Source: Thiosocius sp942490985 (lineage in GTDB: Bacteria > Pseudomonadota > Gammaproteobacteria > Chromatiales > Chromatiaceae). Taken from it: a stretch of DNA of 64,000 nt. Positions 1 through 8,575 of this stretch are shown piece by piece; the first letter of the stretch is position 1, and every line of letters begins with the position of its first letter. The position numbers were made by a program, and so were the translations under genes. The notes under the pieces were generated by a model. That model made no database searches. It worked only from the letters and a program-made list of their open reading frames with translations, and was not told the origin of the DNA. The DNA lies in the NCBI GenBank assembly GCA_942490985.1, contig CALNYW010000001.1:124001-188000 (forward strand). The letters run 5' to 3'.

Positions 1-499
1 GCGCACACTGCGCGACCGTCGCCAGGTCGCCGGTCAACATAACGGCCTTGCGTACGCTGGCGACCGGTAACTGTGCCGTCTTTGCCACGGCCTCGATCAT
101 GACGCCGTCGAGCGCACCCTGGCGGAGTTCGCCAAGGATGAGTTTGCGGAGAAACGTCTGTTCCGCTGCTGTCGCTAACGCCAACAGTTCACCGAGTTCA
201 GCGATGCGGGCGGCGCTGGAACCCGGGCCGCTGATCGCGCCCAGCTGGTCGAACCGTGCGTCGGTTTCGACCAGGCTGAGACTGGTGGCTTGGGCGCCCG
301 GTGGCTGGACCCTCGCAACGACCGCCGGGCCGAGGCCGATACGGCCTTGAGGCAGCTGACCGCACAGGTAGGGCACGCCGATTGCCGCGGTCTGTCGATT
401 GAGTTGCTGCAGGCAGGCTGCGAGACGCTCGATTTTCGCGTTGCGGCTGCGCAGCCTCGCGATTTCCGCATGTGTCGAGACGATCGTGGCGAGTTGCAT
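1..499 (-). CDS. ATP-dependent DNA ligase, N-terminal part (runs off the window edge)
   Basis: The minus-strand frame starts at the ATG at 497-499 and stays open to base 1, giving about 166 residues with no stop. It begins MQLATIVSTHAEIARL and contains LPQGRIGLGPAV and a stretch around residues 115-140 with FLRKLILGELRQGALDGVM. This leucine-rich, LGELRQGA-type sequence is characteristic of the DNA_ligase_A_N domain of ATP-dependent DNA ligases, which binds DNA ahead of the nucleotidyltransferase core. The catalytic KxDG motif would lie beyond the window, so activity cannot be judged. Bacteria normally use NAD-dependent LigA for replication, so an ATP-dependent enzyme would be an accessory repair ligase. 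Family assignment is by recognition of the N-terminal domain only. Confidence 0.72.
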   Translation of the reverse strand, partial: MQLATIVSTHAEIARLRSRNAKIERLAACLQQLNRQTAAIGVPYLCGQLPQGRIGLGPAVVARVQPPGAQATSLSLVETDARFDQLGAISGPGSSAARIAELGELLALATAAEQTFLRKLILGELRQGALDGVMIEAVAKTAQLPVASVRKAVMLTGDLATVAQCA

Positions 500-702
500 G
501 ATAGCGATGTAGGCAATGCGTGGTTTGGTCAGGGAATTATGCGGCGCAACGCCGGTTCTGCAGCCTTATTGTCGTCGCAGTAATCCCGTGACGGGACGTG
601 CGGATTGGTCAACGGATCGGGAAAAACGGTACGCATTACACGCTTGCGCCGCGTGGTTCGACGCGTCATGGTCGCGGGAGATTCACAACCACAGGCAGTC
701 CT

Positions 703-1371
703 ATGTACAAGCTCAGTTTTCTGGCCGTTGCCGCGCTCACGCTGGCAGCGTGCAGTGGCGATCCGTCCGAAACGTCATCTACGTCCGACAATGCGGGCGA
801 CTCGTCGCAAACCGCATCGGTGACCGAAGCATCAACGACCGTTGCCGCCGTCGCTGCAGCACCCGTTGACCAGGCGGCATTGACCGCCGACGCGAAAGAA
901 GCCGCCATGGCCCTTGGGTCCAGCCTCAAGTCGCAACTTCAGGCTGCGATTAAGGCAGGCGGCCCAGCGAATGCGGTAGACGTGTGCCACAAGATCGCGC
1001 CCGCTGTCGCCGAGTCGATCTCGGAGGAACGCGGCGTGACGTTGACCCGGGTCAGCCTGAAAAATCGCAACCCTGAGATGGGCGTGCCCAACGCCTGGCA
1101 GACCGCCGTGCTGCAGGATTTCGAGGCGCGGAAGCTGGCGGGCGAGGCACCGGATCAGTTGGCCTACAGCGAGGTCGTCGACGGTGAGCATCGATTCATG
1201 AAGGCGATACCGACGGAGGCAGTCTGCCTGACTTGCCACGGCACCGATGTGAAGCCGGAGGTCCAGGCCAAAATCGACGAGTTCTATCCCGAAGACCGCG
1301 CGACCGGCTATGCCGAGGGCGACATCCGCGGGGCGTTCAGCGTGGTGCGCTCGTTGACCGCCGCAGAGTAA
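703..1371 (+). CDS. c-type heme lipoprotein, DUF3365 (Tll0287-like) family
   Basis: A 222-residue protein. The ATG at 703 is chosen over an upstream in-frame start at 598 because it opens a clean lipoprotein signal, MYKLSFLAVAALTLAAC, with the lipobox cysteine at residue 17. A Ser/Thr/Ala-rich linker follows, then a DUF3365 domain. The heme attachment motif CLTCH sits near residues 175-179, and a second conserved Cys-His pair (DVCHKIAP) lies near residue 90. The family has a Tll0287-like, PAS-related fold that binds one c-type heme, probably for redox or gas sensing in the periplasm. The exact role is not known. It converges with an LpxR-like gene whose open frame runs antisense through most of this gene. 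Confidence 0.85.
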   Translation: MYKLSFLAVAALTLAACSGDPSETSSTSDNAGDSSQTASVTEASTTVAAVAAAPVDQAALTADAKEAAMALGSSLKSQLQAAIKAGGPANAVDVCHKIAPAVAESISEERGVTLTRVSLKNRNPEMGVPNAWQTAVLQDFEARKLAGEAPDQLAYSEVVDGEHRFMKAIPTEAVCLTCHGTDVKPEVQAKIDEFYPEDRATGYAEGDIRGAFSVVRSLTAAE

Positions 1372-2425
1372 ACAGGATTCCAGCTGGTCGGATACTGCGA
1401 ACGACAGGTTGATGCTGCCGAACTGGGTGTTTTCGGCTTGACCGTCGAACTCTGGGCTGCGCCAGACATTGCTCAGCGCAACGCGAACGCTTCTCAGTTG
1501 GTAGGCCAGACCGAACTGAAGGTCGGCCACCAGGAACTCTTTATCGACGCTGTGGCTATCGACGAAGGTGTTACCGTCGAGAAAGATGTTGCGGGCGACC
1601 GCTCGTCCCTCCGCGCCGGCGAAAAGGTACCGGCTCGGTTTTGTGCTGGGGCGGAAAAAGGGGATGCCGGGGAAGCCTGGCCGGATGTTTGGTGGGGCGT
1701 AATCGTTGCGTAGGCCACGCCCCCAGCGAAACATCATGCCAACGCCCGCACAAGTGAACACATTGCCGAGCGACGCGGTGAGGTGCGGTGCGACCTCGAA
1801 TTCGGTAGACATCGGCGCTGACTCAAAAAACTGCCAACGTCGGCTGTAGTTCAGGTTGACGCCGATCTCATTTCGTAGCTGGTTATCCCAGCCCAGCCAG
1901 CGATCTACACCGATGAGGTCGTGCCAGCCGTTCTGGATCTCCCCGCCGAGGGCGGCGGGGCCGACAACGCCAATCGTTACGCCAACCAGGTTGCTGGCCT
2001 GGCTCGATGATGTCGTCGCAAACCGCGATAGCAGTTCCGCGTTGCCGAACAGCCAGCCCACGTAAGGTCGGTCGTCGGGGAGCAATACGGTGGCCTGCTT
2101 ATCCGCGGGCGTATAGATCTTGTGGCCGAGACTGAACTGCACAGCCTGGGTCTCACCGAGCTCGAAAAACGGCAGGTTACGCGCGACGGTGGCGAGCCAG
2201 GCCGGCGGTTCGCCTGGCCTGAAATAGCTGATTTCGGTGCCATGACTGTAGAACTGATCGTCGCCGCTGCCGAACAGGTCATTCTCGAGTTGCAGGCTCC
2301 AGAACCCTTCAATCTTGGGCCTGGCCTGCCCCAAGCAGGAGCAGGCCAGACAGCAGCAGCCTGAGCCGGGCGGGGCGCGCCAACGGACGCTTGGGTGTGA
2401 CTAGGCGGCGATACACGCGATCCAT
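832..2425 (-). CDS. LpxR-family (DUF2219) outer-membrane protein, frame disrupted at the 5' end and lacking a stop at the usual 3' end
   Basis: The mature part resembles LpxR/DUF2219 lipid A 3'-O-deacylase-like barrels: it has SLQLENDLFG near the start, DDQFYSHGTEISY, and a terminal strand FGSINLSFAV. LpxR removes the 3'-acyloxyacyl chain of lipid A in the outer membrane. The ATG at 2423-2425 opens a good signal peptide (RLRLLLSGLLLLGAGQAQ) that hits a TGA at once. The barrel is in the next frame, entered if one base between about 2316 and 2340 is removed. The barrel ends near 1390, where a stop is expected, but the frame continues about 180 codons antisense to the neighbouring heme lipoprotein and stops at 832. 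That tail is very likely not functional sequence. The gene is either a decaying pseudogene or carries sequencing indels. The expected His/Ser active-site residues were not mapped. Confidence 0.6.
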
Positions 2426-2537
2426 CGGGAAAACGGCCAGCGGTCTGAGACGATCAGGCAGCTTAACCTGCAAATTGCGCCATTATCCGGGCCGATCGCG
2501 CCGGCCAGATACGGCTCGACGCCGCTCTGGAACGACA

Positions 2538-2556
2538 ATACCGCCTGCAGCGGTAT
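2538..2556. repeat. Perfect 7-bp inverted repeat downstream of the PilZ gene
   Basis: ATACCGC and GCGGTAT flank a 5-base loop. It lies 17 bases past the stop of the PilZ gene and ahead of the LpxR-like gene on the same strand. No U-tract follows, so it is a stem-loop or operator rather than a convincing terminator. Confidence 0.4.
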
Positions 2557-2572
2557 CGCGCAGGTGCTGGTT

Positions 2573-2980
2573 TCAACCCACCGATTGGTCTTTCGATTGT
2601 TGAGCGGCAGCGAATGCGTCGATTAGCGCCAACAGTTGTTCGGGTCTTTCCGGCAGGAATGCGACCCCGATGCCATGATCAGTCATCCTGACGATCGTAG
2701 CGTCGAGATCGCAGGTTGATTTGCGTCCGCCGACGGGCACGCTAAACGTTACCTTTAATTCGGATCCAGCCTGGATACCGTTGTTTTCCAGGGACTGTCG
2801 ATTTAACTGAGCGCCGATGAAGGCCAGAAACATGCCCGTTTCGGAAAACTCACACACGCCGAAGTCGCGGGTTGGGTGCTGTGGAATAGTGACAGCCGCC
2901 TGCACGGCGAGGGCGAATCGCTCATGCGCGCGACGTTCAGCCCCGCTATTTGCTGCATCTTTTGACTTATTGTTTGACAT
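2573..2980 (-). CDS. PilZ-domain protein (probable c-di-GMP receptor)
   Basis: A 135-residue soluble protein. The N-terminus carries RRAHERF, which fits the RxxxR half of the PilZ c-di-GMP-binding signature. About 25 residues later CEFSETGM matches (D/N)xSxxG, except that Glu replaces the usual Asp or Asn. A beta-rich stretch follows and ends in IVRMTDHGIGVAFL, typical of the PilZ barrel. PilZ domains bind cyclic di-GMP and alter motility, polysaccharide export or partner enzymes; no output domain is fused here. The short C-terminal helix (residues about 115-135) is Gln/Ala-rich. Binding is likely but not certain because of the substituted motif residue. Confidence 0.82.
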   Translation of the reverse strand: MSNNKSKDAANSGAERRAHERFALAVQAAVTIPQHPTRDFGVCEFSETGMFLAFIGAQLNRQSLENNGIQAGSELKVTFSVPVGGRKSTCDLDATIVRMTDHGIGVAFLPERPEQLLALIDAFAAAQQSKDQSVG

Positions 2981-3077
2981 AACTGCCTGCGCGCATCCGC
3001 CGTTGTGATTTAACGCCTAGATCACGACGTAGATCGGCCAATGGCATCGTATCTTGAGTTGCGACGATCGGCCGTCT

Positions 3078-4613
3078 TCAACCAGACAATTGAGAGCGTA
3101 GCACTGCCGCCTGGGTGCTGACGGCCTTGCGTTGGTCCGATGATAGTCGATTCAGCATGCGCCACTGCATAGCGGCCCGTGGGTGTTCGCTGAAACGTGC
3201 TTGGTGGCGAATCAGGAAGTCCCAGTAAAGGGTTGTGAACGGACAGGCGTCGTCACCGGTGGATTGATCCGGCGAAAACTTGCAGCCGTCGCAATAATTG
3301 CTCATCCGCTGGATATAACGGCCGCTCGCAGCGTAGGGCTTGGAGCCGAGCAGACCCCCGTCGGCATGTTGCGACATGCCCAGTGTATTGGGCGATTCGA
3401 CCCATTCGACGGCGTCGACGTAGATGGCGAGATACCACTCGTGTACCTCGCGCGGTTTGACGCCGAGCAGCATCGCGAACAGACCTGTCACCATCAAGCG
3501 CTGGATATGGTGCGCATAACCCGTCTGCAGCGTCTGTTCGATACAGCTTTTCAGGCAATTCATGTCCGTCTGACCCGACCAATAAAACGCTGGAAGAGGC
3601 TGATCGGCATCCAGTGAATTGTGGTCCAGATACCCGGGCATCGTGTGCCAGTAGATGCCGCGGACGTACTCGCGCCATCCGAGTACTTGGCGCACAAAGC
3701 CCTCGACGCTTGCCAAAGGGGCGTGACCTTTTTCGTAGGCCTCGACCGCGGCATCGACGACTTCGCGCGGATTCAACAGTTTTAGGTTCAAGGCCGACGA
3801 CAACATTGCGTGGTAGAGATACGGCTCGTCCTGCCACATCGCATCCTGGAAAGGTCCAAATGCAGGCAGGCGATGGGTAACGAAATCATCAAGGGCTTCG
3901 AGCGCCTGCTCGCGGGTCACTGCCCAACTGAAGTCCTCGAGTGAGCCGGGATTATCGCTGTAGTGATCCGCTACGTCCTGCAACGCCTCGCGGGTCATCG
4001 CGTCGGGTTCAAATCCGATCGGGGCCGGCACCATGCCGGGGCCCCGGCGACCGAACGACTTGCGGTTCTGCTGGTCGAGATTCCATTTACCCCCAACCGG
4101 ATCCTTGCCGTCGACCAGGATGTTGTGCTCGCGACGCATCCAACGGTAGAAGTGCTCCATGACCATTGTCTTGCGCGACGACGCCCAGTTCTGAAAGGCC
4201 TCTGCGCTGCAGTAGAAGTGCGCGTCGCTGAGAACGTCGACCGCGACGTCGAATGTGCTGGCGGTCTTTTTAAGCGTCTGCGAAACGCCGTACTCGCCGG
4301 CTTCGACGAAGATCAACCGCTCGGGTGAGTGCTGTTCGAGGACGTTTCGGAGTCCGCTCGCGAAGCTGTCCGCCGCCGGATGGTTGATATCGAGGTAGTC
4401 AACGCGGCAACCCTGTCCTCGCAGCCATTCAGCATGGTGGCGCATCGCCGACAGGAACAGTGCTGACCGCGCTTTGTGCGAAGGGACACGGGTCGATTCC
4501 TCGCGCGCCTCGATCATGACGACGCGATCATTGGCCGGGTCGAAACCCGCCAGCGCCGTGCTGTTGCGATCCAACTGGTCACCCAGTACCAGTACCAGGT
4601 TGCGGCACCTCAT
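3078..4613 (-). CDS. Cryptochrome/photolyase of the iron-sulfur bacterial type (FeS-BCP, deoxyribodipyrimidine photolyase-related)
   Basis: A 511-residue protein starting RCRNLVLVLGDQLDRNSTAL, the typical opening of the PhrB/CryB-like prokaryotic (6-4) photolyase branch. These enzymes carry FAD, a lumazine-type antenna and a [4Fe-4S] cluster and repair UV (6-4) photoproducts, or act as photoreceptors. Four cysteines sit where the cluster ligands are expected: one in NCLKSC near residue 351, two in YCDGC near residue 441 and one in ACPF near residue 456. The start codon overlaps the stop of the DUF2256 gene by four-base ATGA coupling. It is the last gene of the minus-strand light-stress operon. 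Repair versus signalling cannot be told apart from sequence alone. Confidence 0.9.
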   Translation of the reverse strand: MRCRNLVLVLGDQLDRNSTALAGFDPANDRVVMIEAREESTRVPSHKARSALFLSAMRHHAEWLRGQGCRVDYLDINHPAADSFASGLRNVLEQHSPERLIFVEAGEYGVSQTLKKTASTFDVAVDVLSDAHFYCSAEAFQNWASSRKTMVMEHFYRWMRREHNILVDGKDPVGGKWNLDQQNRKSFGRRGPGMVPAPIGFEPDAMTREALQDVADHYSDNPGSLEDFSWAVTREQALEALDDFVTHRLPAFGPFQDAMWQDEPYLYHAMLSSALNLKLLNPREVVDAAVEAYEKGHAPLASVEGFVRQVLGWREYVRGIYWHTMPGYLDHNSLDADQPLPAFYWSGQTDMNCLKSCIEQTLQTGYAHHIQRLMVTGLFAMLLGVKPREVHEWYLAIYVDAVEWVESPNTLGMSQHADGGLLGSKPYAASGRYIQRMSNYCDGCKFSPDQSTGDDACPFTTLYWDFLIRHQARFSEHPRAAMQWRMLNRLSSDQRKAVSTQAAVLRSQLSG

Positions 4614-4759
4614 GTGCGCTGTCGCCTCGCCGAATGCCGGCAGCGTTCAGAGCAGTAGCGCACCTCATCCCAGTTATTGCGCCAACGCTTGCGCCACGCA
4701 AACGGTCGCGCGCACCACGCGCACGACTTCTCCGGAAGATGCGGCTTGCTATGGGGCAT
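4610..4759 (-). CDS. DUF2256 small zinc-finger-like protein
   Basis: A 49-residue basic protein, MPHSKPHLPEKSCAWCARPF..., with a CxxC pair near residues 13-16 and a second cysteine pair in YCSERCR near residues 39-43, which suggests a zinc ribbon. A longer upstream start exists in the same frame but would lie inside the photolyase gene and lacks family similarity. DUF2256 proteins are commonly encoded beside photolyase/cryptochrome genes, and here the gene lies between two of them, overlapping both (11 bases upstream, ATGA downstream). The molecular function is unknown. Tight coupling suggests co-translation with the photolyases. Confidence 0.85.
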   Translation of the reverse strand: MPHSKPHLPEKSCAWCARPFAWRKRWRNNWDEVRYCSERCRHSARRQRT

Positions 4760-6266
4760 CGTCGAATAGATCGGGTTGTGGCGGGCGATAGGTTCTGCGC
4801 TGCGCACGTCGTCGGCTGCCATGTTGCTGGTGAATGGCACGGCTCTCCCGGCGGGCGGCACCGTCCCGGCGAACCTGTTGCATCCGTTGACGCGCCAGTC
4901 TTGCGGCCGATTCATGATCAACGACCGGGGCGGGGTAGTCGCGGTCGATCAGACAGTCGCGCTTCCGCTGCTGGTCTCTCGGCATGCGCCAGGGGAAGTG
5001 GATCCATTGAGAGTCCACATGACTGAGTTCGGGCACCCAGGTACGAATGAATCGGCCATCCGGATCCTGGTCTTGCGATTGTTTTATCGGGTTGTAGATT
5101 CTCAGCGCGTTGATGCCGGTCGTGCCCGATTGCATCTGTACCTGGGACCAGTGGATCCCCGGTTCGTAGTCGACGAACTGACGGGCCAGATGCAGGCCGG
5201 TTTCCCGCCAGTGCAACCAGAGCTGATAGCTTGCAACCGACATCAAGGTTGCCCTGGCGCGGAAGTTGATCCATCCATTGTGGGCCAGGTAGCGCATGCA
5301 GGCGTCGATGTAAGGCCAGCCCGTCTCGCCACGCGTCCATGCCTGGAACTTCACTTCCTCCGGCGTCGTTGGCCGCAGACCGTCCATGGCGCGCTGCAGG
5401 TTTTCGAATTCGATGCGCGGCTCGGTTTCGAACTTCTGGATGAAGTGGCAATGCCAGTGCAGCCTGCCCTCGAAGGCGGCCAGCGCGCGAGACCAGCTAC
5501 CCCCGTTCGGCTGCTGTCGTAAGGCGGCCTGGCGCTTGCGCGTTGCCTGGACGACTTCGCGCATCGATAAAGTCCCAGCGGCGAGGTGCGCACTCAACCG
5601 CGAGCACGATGAGTCAGCGGTTCGCGGGCTGGACATTTCGCGGTGATAGTTGTCGCCACGCACGTGGAGAAAGCTGGTCAACGCCTGTTCCGCCAAGTCC
5701 CGACCGCCACGTTGGCGCCCGGGGCAGGGGTCGTGTAGTGAGACACCGGGATCGCCGGGGATCGATCCCTCATCGATATCATCGAGGGCAGGTAATCGTG
5801 GCTTGGCAAACCGCGGCACACGCATCAACTGCTCCCACTGGCGTGACCAGCGGTCCCGATTCAGTGAACCTCGAACAACCCCGTGTTGCCTTACCTGATA
5901 CCACGGGATAGCTCGACGCGCGAGCAGATCGCCAACCTTGAGGTCACGCTTGAACGTCCAGTCATTGCCGGTTTCCTGGTGCGACCAGACACCGCTGATC
6001 TGTTGGGTGTTCAGCAGTTGCTCGATCACCTGCACGGCGTCGCCGGTCCGAACCACCAGTGGTTGGCCGAGTTCCGACAACGCCTTCCTAAGTGAAAGCA
6101 ACGACTCCCTGATAAACGACCACTGCCGCCCTGCGGCATCCGGCTGCCGCCACAGATCGGGCTCGACGATGTAGAGCGGTAGCACCGCGCCATGTTGCGC
6201 CGCGGTGTACAGCGCCTCGTTATCGTCGACGCGCAGGTCGCGCTTGAACCAAACCAATTGCAGCAT
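4749..6266 (-). CDS. Deoxyribodipyrimidine photolyase / cryptochrome family, FAD-binding
   Basis: A 505-residue protein with the photolyase N-terminal signature WFKRDLRVDDNEAL at residues 5-18 (antenna-binding Rossmann-like domain). The C-terminal FAD-binding domain has GETGWPYIDACMRYL near residues 311-325, followed by GWINFRAR. These enzymes use blue light and FADH- to split cyclobutane pyrimidine dimers. The C-terminal 35 residues are unusually Arg-rich and low in complexity. It lies 5 bases downstream of a UbiB-like gene and overlaps DUF2256. It is clearly distinct from the FeS-type paralogue two genes further on, so the operon encodes two light-driven flavoproteins of different branches. 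Whether it repairs DNA or only senses light is untested. Confidence 0.9.
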   Translation of the reverse strand: MLQLVWFKRDLRVDDNEALYTAAQHGAVLPLYIVEPDLWRQPDAAGRQWSFIRESLLSLRKALSELGQPLVVRTGDAVQVIEQLLNTQQISGVWSHQETGNDWTFKRDLKVGDLLARRAIPWYQVRQHGVVRGSLNRDRWSRQWEQLMRVPRFAKPRLPALDDIDEGSIPGDPGVSLHDPCPGRQRGGRDLAEQALTSFLHVRGDNYHREMSSPRTADSSCSRLSAHLAAGTLSMREVVQATRKRQAALRQQPNGGSWSRALAAFEGRLHWHCHFIQKFETEPRIEFENLQRAMDGLRPTTPEEVKFQAWTRGETGWPYIDACMRYLAHNGWINFRARATLMSVASYQLWLHWRETGLHLARQFVDYEPGIHWSQVQMQSGTTGINALRIYNPIKQSQDQDPDGRFIRTWVPELSHVDSQWIHFPWRMPRDQQRKRDCLIDRDYPAPVVDHESAARLARQRMQQVRRDGAARRESRAIHQQHGSRRRAQRRTYRPPQPDLFDDAP

Positions 6267-6271
6267 CGGTC

Positions 6272-7609
6272 TCAGCCGGTGGCATCCAGGCCCGCCGACA
6301 CGATGCCGGCATAAGGCGCAACGATCTGCTTTGCCGGGATCTTGGCCTTGAGTCTTGCCAGCAACAGATAAAGGCCTCCGAGCTTGCGATGCAAGAACAG
6401 CACATCCATCGGCGGCAGCCGCGTGAAGCGTTGCTTGAGCCGCATCTGCACGATCAGATCGCTCATGCGTGGCGCCAGCGTAGAGGTCTGAAAATCGTAG
6501 TCGCCGTCATGGCGTGCTGGCTCGGTCGCCGTGCGCAACAGGGCCAGGATGGCTTCGCGATAGCCTGTGCTGTCTCCGTCGCCCAGATAGCCCAGGTGTG
6601 TTGCCGCTGCCTCTATCGCTGCGTCATCCTCGTCGATGCAGGCCCCCAGCAGCTGGCGAAGGTGCAGCCGACGGGTCTCGGCGAAGTCGCGGGTAGCGCC
6701 AAAGTCGAGGAGCTGAACACGGTCTTGTTCAGCATCGTACAGATAGTTTGCGAAGTTCGGGTCCGTTTGAACCAGACCCCAGTCGTAAACCTCTTTCAGC
6801 GCGAGTTCGAGCAGATCTTCGGCCACACGGTTGCGAACATCCGGCGGGGCTGTTTCGAGCGTTTCGATGGGCTTTCCATCGAGGAAGGTCATCGCCAGTA
6901 CATCCGGCGAGGTGAGTTCCTCTACAACGGACGGCACAGTGAACCGCTGGTCGCCGCCGACCCGATGGGCGAAACGGCCGATCGACTGGGCCTCGTAGGC
7001 GTAGTCGGCTTCTAAATGCAGCTGTTGTTTTGCCTCGTCGAGAAACGGCTTGACGTCCATCCCGTCGGGAACAAGGTTGAACATGCGCAACAAGGTCGCA
7101 ACGTTATCCACGTCGCTGTCGATGCTGCGGCGAATGCCGGGGTATTGGATCTTGACCGCGATGCGTCGCCCGTCTTTCAGGATTGCCTCGTGAACCTGAC
7201 CGATAGAGGCCGCCGCCACCGGGGTAAAGAAGAAGCGCTCGAAGCGATTCTCCCAGCCTTCTCCCCACGCCGCCTTCAGTGCCGCCGCGACCTGGCCGAG
7301 CGGCATTTGGTGGGCATCCTCGCGGAGGCGGTCGAGCACCTGACTGAGCTCGACGGGCAATACGCTGCCGCTGTCCATCGACATCAGCTGGCCGACCTTC
7401 ATCGCAGCGCCGCGCATCTCAGAGAGGCGGTCGGCGAGCCGACGCGCATTGGCCGGTGTCAACAAAAGCTCGCCAATGTTGGGTTTCTGGCCGCGCGCAA
7501 TCTGCCGCGCGCCCTCGCTGACAACGCCGCCCGCAATACCACCGGCGAGGCGACCGAGAATGGATAGACGGCCAATTCGGGAAGCCGTTACGCGGCGTTC
7601 TGTTGCCAT
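6272..7609 (-). CDS. UbiB/COQ8-like atypical kinase (ABC1 family)
   Basis: A 445-residue ABC1/UbiB protein. The family-defining KxGQ motif appears as AAMKVGQLMSMD near residues 69-80, followed by AAASIGQVHEA, RIAVKIQYPG and QTDPNFANYLYD near residue 280, with the metal-binding LLDFGATRDF just after. The QTDPN...LDFGATR pattern is closer to mitochondrial COQ8/ADCK3 than to classical UbiB. These ATPases support ubiquinone biosynthesis or lipid handling. No C-terminal transmembrane pair is evident, unlike classical UbiB. The gene overlaps the upstream SDR gene by 22 bases. Its place beside photolyases suggests a stress-related lipid or quinone role rather than the housekeeping one; this is inference. 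Confidence 0.88.
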   Translation of the reverse strand: MATERRVTASRIGRLSILGRLAGGIAGGVVSEGARQIARGQKPNIGELLLTPANARRLADRLSEMRGAAMKVGQLMSMDSGSVLPVELSQVLDRLREDAHQMPLGQVAAALKAAWGEGWENRFERFFFTPVAAASIGQVHEAILKDGRRIAVKIQYPGIRRSIDSDVDNVATLLRMFNLVPDGMDVKPFLDEAKQQLHLEADYAYEAQSIGRFAHRVGGDQRFTVPSVVEELTSPDVLAMTFLDGKPIETLETAPPDVRNRVAEDLLELALKEVYDWGLVQTDPNFANYLYDAEQDRVQLLDFGATRDFAETRRLHLRQLLGACIDEDDAAIEAAATHLGYLGDGDSTGYREAILALLRTATEPARHDGDYDFQTSTLAPRMSDLIVQMRLKQRFTRLPPMDVLFLHRKLGGLYLLLARLKAKIPAKQIVAPYAGIVSAGLDATG

Positions 7610-8547
7610 GATGCGTTGTCCTCTGGGTTAGTTGAAAGGTAGGCCAGGCTTGTGGCATCAAAGGGTATTGGGTCAATGCCAAGACGTGACAAGTCTGTGG
7701 GGTCGCAACGGTTACCCTGCAGCAGCATCTGGATCTGCTCCCGGGTGATCGGAAAACGCTCCCAACGGTCGAAAAGGGTCGCTGCGGTGTTCACGCCAAA
7801 TACCGGAACGGGCAACATCACTTTGCTACGGCCCGTCGCGGTCGCAATGGTCTGCAGGATTTCGCGCCAGGTCATGGTGCGGGGGCCGCCGAGATGCAGC
7901 ACCTCGCGCACTGTTGCTGTCCCGGCTAGCGAGCCAGCGAAGGCCGTCGCGACATCGCGCACATGGACGGGCGACAGCTCGAACAGGCCTGCCCGGGTCG
8001 GATTGAGACCGCTAAAAAACAGCGGTGCGGGCAGCGGTGAGTCGATGATGTCCCGCTTCAGCTGGGTGGCAAACTCCATGCGGCCACGCGGGTCGCCGAA
8101 GACCACCGACGGGCGGAAGATGGTCCAGTCGAGATCGGTTTGCTCGAGGTGGCGCTCGGCCTGACGTTTCGTCCGTTGATAGCGTGTGCTTTCGGCATCG
8201 ACGCCGTTCGCACTCATTAAAAGGAATCGACCGACACCGTGGCTAATCGCGGCATCGATGACGCGCCTGGCCGCTTCATATTGCAACGCTTCAAAGGTTA
8301 TGCCCTGTCGTGGCGACTCCCTGAGGATGCCGATGTTGTAAATCGCGGCGTCGGCGCCATCCAGCGTCGCAGCGATGGCCTCGTCATTACCGATGTCGCC
8401 CTGGACGTAGGTGACGGTGCCGGACTCGATCCAAGGTGTCTCGGCTGGCTGTCGTGCCAAAAGCACGGGTGTGTCGCCGTTCTCGATTAGCGCATCGACG
8501 AGGTAGCGGCCAACAAATCCGGTGCCCCCAAAAAGTGCTACGCGCAT
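7588..8547 (-). CDS. NAD(P)-binding atypical SDR, complex I NDUFA9-like family
   Basis: A 319-residue protein with the N-terminal Rossmann motif GGTGFVG at residues 8-14. DWTIFRPSVVFGDPRGRM lies mid-protein, and a later EVLHLGGPRTMTWREILQTIA resembles the NDUFA9-like/NmrA-type extended SDRs. Such proteins bind NAD(P)H, often without a known substrate, and in bacteria are frequently linked to quinone or respiratory functions. It overlaps the UbiB-like gene and lies 28 bases after the DCC gene, so the three are surely co-transcribed. The specific reaction is unknown. Confidence 0.85.
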   Translation of the reverse strand: MRVALFGGTGFVGRYLVDALIENGDTPVLLARQPAETPWIESGTVTYVQGDIGNDEAIAATLDGADAAIYNIGILRESPRQGITFEALQYEAARRVIDAAISHGVGRFLLMSANGVDAESTRYQRTKRQAERHLEQTDLDWTIFRPSVVFGDPRGRMEFATQLKRDIIDSPLPAPLFFSGLNPTRAGLFELSPVHVRDVATAFAGSLAGTATVREVLHLGGPRTMTWREILQTIATATGRSKVMLPVPVFGVNTAATLFDRWERFPITREQIQMLLQGNRCDPTDLSRLGIDPIPFDATSLAYLSTNPEDNASWQQNAA

Positions 8548-8575
8548 AGTCTCGTTCCTCCAAAAATTGGGTGTA

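Noticed and set aside
832..1370. C-terminal 180 codons of the minus-strand LpxR-like frame as a real domain
   Set aside because: It is the exact antisense of a well-supported heme lipoprotein and lies past the expected end of the barrel family.
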